IMG/VR virus record: IMGVR_UViG_3300037189_007467
Location: 1 to 24,751 of that record
Strand: one strand, 5' to 3'
DNA: 24,751 nt
Origin: a virus
Positions 15,995 through 20,986 of this stretch are shown piece after piece. Position numbers and translations under genes: made by a program. The notes beneath the pieces were generated by a model, which was given only the letters and a program-made list of their open reading frames with translations, made no database searches and had not been told where the DNA came from. Positions within the stretch are counted from its first letter, which is position 1; each line of letters begins with the position of its first letter.

Positions 15995-16329
15995 TTGTGG
16001 CCGACCGACTGATTGGCGATGGGATCCTGCACAACACTTTAAAGCCAGGATCCGACGAATGGTTGGCGTTGCACGACGAAATGCGGCGGCTGCACCTTGA
16101 GAAGACCAGCCAATACGGGTGCGAAGATTCAGCCTTCGCCAACGTGGAGGCGTCTGACAAGTGCGGCGTGGAACCGTGGCGGCGCGCCCTGTGCGACCTG
16201 TCGGATTGCGTGGTCCGCATGCAGCGGTTTGCCAACGGGCAGAACGTTGACTACGAAAACGCTCTCAAGGATGCGGCGAACTGGGCAATGATTTGTCTCG
16301 TGATGCTGCGGAGGGAAAAGCGTGCCTGA
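15991..16329 (+). CDS. DUF1599-like protein, possible nucleotide metabolism
   Basis: This 112-residue protein overlaps the phosphoesterase stop (ATGA). It follows the layout of the DUF1599 / nucleotide-modification-associated family: a helix with LEKTSQYGCEDSAFANVEA, then a helix with a conserved acidic/arginine pair (CDLSDCVVRMQRFANG), and a final helix ENALKDAANWAMICLVML. These all-alpha proteins resemble MazG-type nucleotide pyrophosphatases and often sit near DNA modification genes. Catalytic acidic residues are less clear than in true MazG. Assignment rests on pattern memory only. Confidence 0.5.
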   Translation: MIVADRLIGDGILHNTLKPGSDEWLALHDEMRRLHLEKTSQYGCEDSAFANVEASDKCGVEPWRRALCDLSDCVVRMQRFANGQNVDYENALKDAANWAMICLVMLRREKRA

Positions 16330-16525
16330 CCAGCGCGTGCCGTACAGCGAGGACGAAGCCCAGCAGGCGTGGTTGTGGGTTGGACGCCACGGGCCGGCGA
16401 ACAGCTGGACCGCGACCAACGGCACGGCGGCACGCATGATTGGCCGACTGCTCGAGGAGCGCGAGCGGCTGCTGGCGATCATCGCGGCACGCGAGAGCTC
16501 AACACGCTGGCAAGAGAACGACTGA
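16322..16525 (+). CDS. Small helical protein at the end of the late unit
   Basis: This 67-residue ORF starts at GTG 16322 with GGAGGG at 16310-16315, overlapping the previous stop by 8 bases. The N-terminal half is polar (SEDEAQQAWLWVGRHGPANSW), and the C-terminal half is a charged helix (ARMIGRLLEERERLLAIIAARE). No family is recognised. It is the last plus-strand gene before a bidirectional hairpin, so it ends the late transcript. Confidence 0.55.
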   Translation: MPDQRVPYSEDEAQQAWLWVGRHGPANSWTATNGTAARMIGRLLEERERLLAIIAARESSTRWQEND

Positions 16526-16592
16526 GCCGGGCGGCGGGTAGCAGGTGTTGAGTTTTCACCCTTTCACTCAACATCTCCCCGCTTGCCCGGCT
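16525..16592. terminator. Bidirectional terminator between convergent units
   Basis: A long nested hairpin. The outer arms AGCCGGGC (16525-16532) and GCCCGGCT (16585-16592) pair fully. GCGGG (16534-16538) pairs with CCCGC (16578-16582). The inner arms TGTTGAGT (16546-16553) and ACTCAACA (16566-16573) pair around a 12-base loop. It sits exactly between the last plus-strand late gene and the end of the minus-strand integrase unit, so it can stop both transcripts. There is no long T run. Confidence 0.65.
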
Positions 16593-16600
16593 ATCGTCGT

Positions 16601-16804
16601 TTATCTCTCTCGCTGCGACTGCCTGTGCCTACGGAGCGCGTCTTGCAGCATCGTGGGCCAGGCGGTGCCACAGTAGGCGATCAAATCGGCAATCGCCTCA
16701 ATTGCTTTTTCGTGGTTGTTATCGTTGCCAATCGCACGGCACACCCGATGGATGCGGGCGACCTCGCGCGGGCTCATGTCGCGCAGCTTTTGAAGACGGC
16801 TCAT
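16601..16804 (-). CDS. Small protein downstream of the integrase
   Basis: This 67-residue minus-strand ORF opens MSRLQKLRDMSPREVARIHRVCRAIGNDNNHEKAIEAIADLI and ends in a basic tail (RRHRQSQRER). It is 54 bases after the integrase stop on the same strand, so it is probably on the same transcript. No clear Shine-Dalgarno is seen. A 6-bp hairpin (16823-16828 with 16833-16838) lies between the two genes. Composition looks like a real helical protein, and the plus-strand reading of the same bases does not. Function unknown. Confidence 0.5.
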   Translation of the reverse strand: MSRLQKLRDMSPREVARIHRVCRAIGNDNNHEKAIEAIADLIAYCGTAWPTMLQDALRRHRQSQRER

Positions 16805-16858
16805 TGCGGCGTGAGTTGGATTATGCCGCGCACGGCATAGACCAACGCGGAGGAGGCT

Positions 16859-17749
16859 TTATGTCGGCGGCGTCAAATCCAGTGCCGGCAGCAAATCCGG
16901 TGCGGACGGACCCTGCGGAACGATGCGAGGGTCTAGGTAACTCTTCTGCGTGATTGCCGGGCTGGAATGATCCGCCAACTTTTGGCCTGCTCCAGGGCAC
17001 GCTGCCTCCGCATACGACACGGCGGCACGGCGTATCCCATGGAAACCACGGTACTGCACCCGCGCACGGCTGGCTATACCCTGCAGCCGCCGCCACAGGA
17101 GGCACGGGTTGCGATCCCACGGCCAGACCATGGCATTCTGGTTCTGGATGCGGCTCGACAGCCAAGCCGCCAACGTCTGCGAAATCTGCCGGTCTAGGTC
17201 GCGGGTCTGGTTTTTCCGCGTTTCCGCCCGGAAAGTGATGCGGCGGCCCGCCGTGTCTACCTCCCGCCATTTGGTGTGCAGAACGGCGTTTATGCGTTCG
17301 CCAGACTCCCAAAGGCAGAGCAGCAACGAGCTCCACCAATCGGCCTCGGAGACACCCGCCACCGTCCCGGTGAACCGTCTGGCCTCGCGGATCAGCAGGG
17401 CCACGTCCTCGGCCGTATAGGCCACGGGCACCCGCGTGGGGGCTCGCATGATGGGCACCTCGGGGAAGGCCAGCATTTCCCCGTCACTGCCCTTCATTCG
17501 TTTTCTAGCGGCATACCGCCACAGTGCCAAAATCTGCACCCGGTCGCGGGCAGCCGTGGCCCGGCACGTCTCGCGCTCTCGAGCGGAAAGGAACCGGGCA
17601 ACCGTTAAATCAGTTAGATGATCCAGCCGTGCCGGCTCGCCCAAGTGTCTGTCGAAGTGCCGCAGACTCACTTGGTAGCAGTTGATCGATTTCTGCCCAA
17701 GGCGGCGAAGCGGGGCATATTCCCGCGAAAAAAGATCGTTCAGCGTCAT
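16859..17749 (-). CDS. int: Tyrosine-recombinase integrase
   Basis: This 296-residue site-specific recombinase should catalyse insertion of the phage into the host chromosome and, with a directionality factor, excision. All active-site residues are visible: R152 (GERINAVL), K179 (RAETRKN), H237 and R240 (FHGIRR), H261 (LADHSSP) and the nucleophile Y271 (KSYLDP). Residues 1-90 form the SAM-like core-binding domain (INCYQVSLRHFDRHLG). No long arm-binding domain is present; length is at the short end of phage integrases. The start has AGGAG on the minus strand 9 bases upstream. It lies divergently from an HTH gene, with the attP candidate between them. Confidence 0.92.
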   Translation of the reverse strand: MTLNDLFSREYAPLRRLGQKSINCYQVSLRHFDRHLGEPARLDHLTDLTVARFLSARERETCRATAARDRVQILALWRYAARKRMKGSDGEMLAFPEVPIMRAPTRVPVAYTAEDVALLIREARRFTGTVAGVSEADWWSSLLLCLWESGERINAVLHTKWREVDTAGRRITFRAETRKNQTRDLDRQISQTLAAWLSSRIQNQNAMVWPWDRNPCLLWRRLQGIASRARVQYRGFHGIRRAAVSYAEAACPGAGQKLADHSSPAITQKSYLDPRIVPQGPSAPDLLPALDLTPPT

Positions 17750-17950
17750 TGTGGGTACTCCTGTTGCGGGGCTTCCTGCCTCCTCTATCTAGCCCGCGAA
17801 TCGGCGCGAGGCGTCCGGGTGTGCTAATTTTTTGAAGTGCTCGTTTTCCGGCCTTCATGGTGTCAAGTGGACTCCGCTCCATTGGTAAGCGGTGCCCGTA
17901 GTTCAACACTACGGGCACCGCCATCCAAAGGCAAGCGCCTGCGTGGGCGT
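17750..17950. other. Integrase-excisionase intergenic region, attP candidate
   Basis: This is the upstream region of both the minus-strand integrase and the plus-strand HTH gene. It contains the integrase ribosome site, a T6 run at about 17826-17831, and a perfect 14-bp inverted repeat (listed separately). attP sites usually lie beside the integrase gene, so the core is probably here. I cannot define its ends because the host attachment site is not in the window. No convincing sigma-70 promoter for the integrase was found by eye. Confidence 0.4.
17889..17921. repeat. Perfect 14-bp inverted repeat with tRNA T-loop-like loop
   Basis: GCGGTGCCCGTAGT (17889-17902) and its exact reverse complement (17908-17921) flank TCAAC. 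Read as RNA, the apex fits the tRNA T-loop pattern G-TTCAACA-C on a 5-bp stem, continued by 7 further pairs as in an acceptor-T-arm minihelix. There is no T run after it on either strand, so it is not a typical terminator. It may be an integrase or excisionase site or a structured RNA end; the tRNA likeness may be chance. Confidence 0.7.
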
Positions 17951-17978
17951 TTGACGCTTCTACCGCACTCGGTAGTAT
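17951..17978 (+). promoter_or_regulatory. Promoter P1 of the excisionase-like gene
   Basis: TTGACG (17951-17956) and TAGTAT (17973-17978) are separated by 16 bases, close to a sigma-70 consensus. The spacer and -10 carry operator O1. The -10 ends only 6 bases before the ATG at 17985, so transcripts should start at or next to the start codon and be leaderless. Confidence 0.65.
17959..17976. promoter_or_regulatory. Operator O1 (TCTACCG-CACT-CGGTAGT)
   Basis: Palindromic 18-bp site matching ACTACCG-N4-CGGTAGT with one change in the left half. It covers the P1 spacer and -10 box, so a bound protein should block P1. The same site recurs at two further promoters. Confidence 0.7.
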
Positions 17979-17984
17979 GGAGGC

Positions 17985-18242
17985 ATGAGCACCGTGGCAT
18001 CACCCGACAACAAGTGGGTATCCGTTTCCGAGGCGTGCGAACTGGCCGGCTGCACCGACGGCTGGATTCGCCACCTGCTGCGCGAGGGCAAACTTGGTGG
18101 CTTTCAAGTCAACGAATGGACGTGGATGGTTGACCGGGCCGAGGCCGTCGCCCTGCGTAAGCATCTATCCAGCCGGTCCAACGCCGCCAAAGACAAGAGC
18201 CCCAAGCCGACGCCAAAGCGTGGCTCAAGAAAAAGCGCCTAG
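17985..18242 (+). CDS. Small HTH protein, excisionase-like
   Basis: This 85-residue protein has a helix-turn-helix at about residues 11-45 (WVSVSEACELAGCTDGWIRHLLREGKLGGF) of the MerR/HTH_17 kind used by phage excisionases. A short linker and a lysine-rich tail (KDKSPKPTPKRGSRKSA) follow. Divergent placement beside the integrase supports a role as recombination directionality factor, possibly also as regulator of the operators around it. GGAGG at 17979-17983 is too near the start for normal use, and promoter P1 predicts a leaderless message. An alternative in-frame GTG at 17994 would give a normal GGAGG spacing only if the transcript started further upstream. Confidence 0.7.
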   Translation: MSTVASPDNKWVSVSEACELAGCTDGWIRHLLREGKLGGFQVNEWTWMVDRAEAVALRKHLSSRSNAAKDKSPKPTPKRGSRKSA

Positions 18243-18282
18243 CACGGGCGAAATGCACCGAAAGTTTTTTTGTGAATTCCCC

Positions 18283-18310
18283 TTGCATGAACTACCGAAC
18301 TTGGTAGTAT
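18283..18310 (+). promoter_or_regulatory. Promoter P2
   Basis: TTGCAT (18283-18288) and TAGTAT (18305-18310), 16-base spacer, same layout as P1. A transcript starting about 7 bases after the -10 would have a short leader holding the AAGGA ribosome site of the 47-residue ORF at 18333. Confidence 0.65.
18291..18308. promoter_or_regulatory. Operator O2 (ACTACCG-AACT-TGGTAGT)
   Basis: 18-bp palindrome with one mismatch in the right half, lying in the spacer and -10 of P2 at the same phase as O1 in P1. Confidence 0.75.
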
Positions 18311-18332
18311 GCCCCACGTGAAAGGAATCACT

Positions 18333-18476
18333 GTGAAGCTCAACTGGAACAACGCGATTCACGCCTTGGTTCTTATTCGGATCGGCCAAGACCTTGGGAC
18401 GAATTCCCAAGCGGCCAAGGCGGTTCACGATCTGATCGAAATGCTGGCAGCGGTTGCCAGTGGATTTTGCCGTTGA
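18333..18476 (+). CDS. 47-residue protein with its own operator-controlled promoter
   Basis: GTG 18333 has AAGGA at 18322-18326 with 6-base spacing; an upstream in-frame GTG at 18318 is less likely. The protein is MKLNWNNAIHALVLIRIGQD, then LGTNSQAAKAVHDLIEMLAA and VASGFCR: two amphipathic or hydrophobic helices without a clear membrane segment. The stop codon lies inside the -35 box of promoter P3. Being alone behind a regulated promoter suggests a regulator or early host-takeover protein, but no family is recognised. Confidence 0.5.
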   Translation: MKLNWNNAIHALVLIRIGQDLGTNSQAAKAVHDLIEMLAAVASGFCR

Positions 18477-18500
18477 CCAAACTACCGAACTCGGTACACA
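18473..18500 (+). promoter_or_regulatory. Promoter P3 of the early operon
   Basis: TTGACC (18473-18478) and a weaker -10 TACACA (18495-18500), again with a 16-base spacer holding an operator. It is followed by a second operator copy and by AAAGGA before ATG 18535. It should drive the replication genes. Confidence 0.55.
18481..18498. promoter_or_regulatory. Operator O3 (ACTACCG-AACT-CGGTACA)
   Basis: Copy of the 18-bp site with the last two bases of the right half changed. It covers the spacer and -10 of P3. Confidence 0.75.
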
Positions 18501-18518
18501 ACTACCGAACTCGGTACA
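18501..18518. promoter_or_regulatory. Operator O4, tandem copy of O3
   Basis: Identical to O3, starting exactly 20 bases later, so both lie on nearly the same face of the DNA and could bind two repressor dimers cooperatively around the early transcription start. Confidence 0.75.
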
Positions 18519-18534
18519 GAAAGGACTCTGACGC

Positions 18535-18780
18535 ATGGACGCACATTCACGGGAATACGCCGCTGCCGTGGCTGGAATGCAGGACACGTACGGCACGCAG
18601 AAGCAGACGCACGCCGTTGGCGATTCGATCTGGATTCGTCTGCCGGGAACCGAGAACACACACGCACGGGTGGTGGTGCTCGAGGTGCTAGATGACGACG
18701 TGTACCACGTCGTTCGGCACGTGCCAGGTGCCGAACGGGAGCACTACGCAGTCACGACCGAAGAAATCATGCCCTTCTAG
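18535..18780 (+). CDS. First gene of the early operon, unknown
   Basis: This 81-residue protein has a helical start (AHSREYAAAVAGMQDTYG) and a beta-rich rest (HAVGDSIWIRLPG, ARVVVLEVLDDDVYHVVRHVPG, HYAVTTEEIMPF) like a small SH3-type barrel. AAAGGA at 18520-18525 precedes the ATG. The tandem operators lie directly upstream, so it should be the first gene expressed on induction. No family is recognised. A short hairpin (GCCGGT-gga-ACCGGC, 18791-18805) lies between it and the next gene. Confidence 0.6.
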   Translation: MDAHSREYAAAVAGMQDTYGTQKQTHAVGDSIWIRLPGTENTHARVVVLEVLDDDVYHVVRHVPGAEREHYAVTTEEIMPF

Positions 18781-18890
18781 GGTAAGGAGAGCCGGTGGAA
18801 CCGGCGAACGCACGGAGGCATTCGTGCCGCTGAGTCAGGACGACAAGGCGGCTTTTCACAAACGGAACGACAGAACGAAAGGAAATCGAC

Positions 18891-19811
18891 ATGGTTCAGA
18901 TTCGCAAGGCCCGGCGCAGTGCCACGAAACTGCGGCTTCTCCTCACCGGCCCCAGCGGCAGCGGCAAGACGTGGGGTGCTCTTCAGATCGCCAAGGGACT
19001 TGGCGGCAGGACGGTCGTGATCGACACAGAGGAGGGGTCATCCGATCTGTACGACCACCTTCACGATTTCGACGTGATTGACCTGCGGCCACCGTTCACG
19101 CCAGAGCGGTACATCGAGGCGATCCAGGCGGCCGAAGACGCCGGATACGAAGTCATCATCGTGGATTCGGTGACGCACTGCTGGAGCGGGACGGGCGGTT
19201 GTCTTGAACTGCTCGAGGAGATTGCGAAGGCGCAATTTCGCGGGAACACGTGGTCAGCGTTCAGCGTCATCACGCCACGGTGGCGCATGTTTGTGGACAA
19301 ACTCCTGCGATCACCGGCCCACATCATCTGCAGCGGGCGATCCAAGACCGAGACGGCCCAGGTGGACGACCACGGCAAGAAGAAGGTGGCGAAGCTCGGC
19401 ATGAAGCTTGAGGCCCGCGACGGCCTGGAGTTTGAATTCACGACCGTGCTGGACGTGATCCACGACGGGCACTTTGCCACCGTCAGCAAAGACCGCACGG
19501 GGGTGTTCGCGGGCGATCCAAAGCCAATCACGGTGGACACAGGCCGCAAACTGGCCGAGTGGCTGGCGGGCGGTCAGGAACCGGAGGCGAAGCCGCTGAA
19601 GACCGAGCCGGCGGTGGACGTGGCGAAGTTGCTGACCGAGACAAGCGCGGCCATTGCTCGTGCGTCTGCAGCACAACTTGAGCGGCTGCGACCGAAGGTG
19701 CTGGCCCGCGTCACGGCCGGAGAACTGACCGAGAACCAGGCCGGAATGCTGACCGACCAGATCGACCAGCGGATGGCGTCACTGACTGCTGGAACAGGAG
19801 CGACATCGTGA
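18891..19811 (+). CDS. Sak4-like RecA-fold ATPase, single-strand annealing/recombination
   Basis: This 306-residue protein has Walker A GPSGSGKT (20-27), a VIDTEEGSSDLYDH strand after it and Walker B VIIVDS (88-93). A conserved HCWSGTGG-type loop and a C-terminal charged helix follow. This is the AAA_24/Sak4 pattern: a shortened RecA-like core used by phages for recombination together with an SSB. The gene directly downstream encodes an SSB-like protein, which supports the call. AAAGG upstream gives a good ribosome site at ATG 18891. The C-terminal 90 residues (TEPAVDVAKLLTETSAAIARAS) are an added helical region. A helicase loader is the main alternative. Confidence 0.75.
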   Translation: MVQIRKARRSATKLRLLLTGPSGSGKTWGALQIAKGLGGRTVVIDTEEGSSDLYDHLHDFDVIDLRPPFTPERYIEAIQAAEDAGYEVIIVDSVTHCWSGTGGCLELLEEIAKAQFRGNTWSAFSVITPRWRMFVDKLLRSPAHIICSGRSKTETAQVDDHGKKKVAKLGMKLEARDGLEFEFTTVLDVIHDGHFATVSKDRTGVFAGDPKPITVDTGRKLAEWLAGGQEPEAKPLKTEPAVDVAKLLTETSAAIARASAAQLERLRPKVLARVTAGELTENQAGMLTDQIDQRMASLTAGTGATS

Positions 19812-20383
19812 ACCAGCCACGAACGTCTTTTGAACAGAACGAGATGGAACTTTTGTGGTCACGGAACGATCCCTACATCAACAGAACGAGAAGGAGATTA
19901 CCAGTGCAATTTGCAGTACAGGACAACCAGCAGACGGAAACGCTTGAGCGGCCCATCGTGCCGGCTGGCGTTCGCGTGATGACCATTCTGGCCGCCGAAG
20001 AGGGACCGAATCATTACAAGGTGTGCGACGAGAACCCGGACGGCATGTGTCTGAAACTCCGGCTTTCGGACGCCAACGGCGGATTCAAGTTTGTTTTCGA
20101 CGACATCCCGAAGCACCTCGGGTGGCGGGCCGCCCAACTGGCCGAGGCGGTTGGCATCAAGGCTGTCAGCGGCAGCCTGGTGCTGACGCCCGACGAGCTC
20201 GTGGACCGGCAGATCCTTGTGGAAGTCTCGCACTACACGTCGAAGGCCGGAAAGGTTTCTGCGGTGGTGAAGAAGTACATGCCGCCCGATCCGGCGAGGC
20301 TGCCCAAGTCTGCTGTTGCTTCGGCCAAGAAGCCGGCGAGCCAGAAGGCCACGACGCTGCCTGACGATGACATCCCGTTCTGA
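19808..20383 (+). CDS. Single-stranded DNA-binding-like protein
   Basis: This 191-residue protein starts at GTG 19808, overlapping the ATPase stop, with AGGAG at 19796-19800. A second good start exists: GTG 19904 with AAGGAG at 19891-19896, giving 159 residues beginning MQFAVQDNQQTETLERPIVP. The core is beta-rich (GVRVMTILAAEEGPNHYKV, FKFVFDDIPKHLG, RQILVEVSHYTSKAGKVSAVVKKYMPP). The tail is a disordered K/A/P stretch ending DDDIPF, the same acidic tip that bacterial SSB uses to bind partner proteins. Role: coat single-stranded DNA at the fork and serve the Sak4-like ATPase. The fold itself is inferred; the tail is direct evidence. Confidence 0.7.
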   Translation: MNQPRTSFEQNEMELLWSRNDPYINRTRRRLPVQFAVQDNQQTETLERPIVPAGVRVMTILAAEEGPNHYKVCDENPDGMCLKLRLSDANGGFKFVFDDIPKHLGWRAAQLAEAVGIKAVSGSLVLTPDELVDRQILVEVSHYTSKAGKVSAVVKKYMPPDPARLPKSAVASAKKPASQKATTLPDDDIPF

Positions 20384-20574
20384 TGATCTACGGGCGATGG
20401 AAAGCATGGACGCCGTGGCGGCTGAAGCGAGCCCAAGCAGCCGAAGCCGCCACGGCGAAATTCAAGGAGGATTCCGATGCAGTGCGAGAAGCACAGCAGC
20501 CAGTTGGTGCGCAAGGTGGCCGCCAATGGCTTAAGCCAGTTCACGTATCAATGCCGAAACTGCGGCCAGATTGA
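20383..20574 (+). CDS. Possible small ORF between SSB and HNH genes
   Basis: This 63-residue ORF begins in a TGATG overlap with the SSB-like stop (20381-20385). It reads MIYGRWKAWTPWRLKRAQAAEAATAKFKED before overlapping the HNH gene by 98 bases in another frame. No Shine-Dalgarno is seen. The non-overlapping first half looks protein-like (amphipathic basic helix). The overlapping second half may be filler, so the ORF is uncertain. Confidence 0.3.
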   Translation: MIYGRWKAWTPWRLKRAQAAEAATAKFKEDSDAVREAQQPVGAQGGRQWLKPVHVSMPKLRPD

Positions 20575-20986
20575 CTACGAAAAGACCGGCCGAGGCCCGT
20601 GGGTGGCGAAGCCCGCGACCATCGAAATCGACGCGCTGCCGCTGTGGAGCGACGACCTCCAGGCGGCCAGCATGGAGGCCGTTCGCCTGCAGGCCGAGGC
20701 GCAGCGAGCCGAGCGAGACGAGGCGTGGTGGGCTGCCTACCACGATTACCTCGACAGCACCGATTGGCGGGAGAAGCGCCGCCGCGTGCTCGAGCGGGAT
20801 CGGCACCTCTGCCAAGGCTGCCTGCAAGACGTTGCCGCCCACGTCCACCACATGACATACGACCGGCTCTTCAATGAGTTGCTGTGCGATCTCGTTTCGC
20901 TCTGCACCGAGTGCCATCAGAAGTGCCACCCGCACAAGGACATCCTCGGAAGGGAGTTGCATGGACACGCTGTCACAGTGCATTGA
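20477..20986 (+). CDS. HNH endonuclease with N-terminal zinc ribbon
   Basis: This 169-residue protein has GGAGG at 20466-20470. Residues 1-35 contain C3, H6 and C26-R-N-C29, a zinc-ribbon-like start. Residues 85-155 form the HNH domain: WREKRRRVLERDRHLCQGC, HVHHMTYDR (H124/H125), N133 and C143-T-E-C146 with H147. The paired CxxC motifs bind structural zinc and the histidines cut. Free-standing HNH proteins in phages act in packaging, recombination or as homing nucleases. Here it sits in the replication operon between SSB and primase, not beside terminase, so a replication or recombination role is more likely. It overlaps the next gene by 26 bases. Confidence 0.8.
   Translation: MQCEKHSSQLVRKVAANGLSQFTYQCRNCGQIDYEKTGRGPWVAKPATIEIDALPLWSDDLQAASMEAVRLQAEAQRAERDEAWWAAYHDYLDSTDWREKRRRVLERDRHLCQGCLQDVAAHVHHMTYDRLFNELLCDLVSLCTECHQKCHPHKDILGRELHGHAVTVH

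Noticed and set aside
16583-16840. 85-codon plus-strand frame in the integrase downstream region
   Set aside because: Lies opposite the minus-strand small ORF, begins inside the terminator hairpin and reads as unlikely protein; the minus-strand reading is better.
16859-17749. Degraded or inactive integrase
   Set aside because: The protein is short, but all catalytic residues R, K, H, R, H and Y are present in order, so it appears intact.
17889-17921. A tRNA gene
   Set aside because: Only an acceptor/T-arm-like helix is present; there is no D-arm or anticodon arm, and the 3' end is CAT rather than CCA.
18243-18283. Terminator after the excisionase-like gene
   Set aside because: A T7 run is present at about 18265-18271 but the upstream stem is only about 4 bp, too weak to call.
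18824-19081. Plus-strand frame starting at GTG 18824 with GGAGG upstream
   Set aside because: Good ribosome site, but 190 of its 258 bases overlap the ATPase gene and the product beyond the first 20 residues is low-quality out-of-frame sequence.
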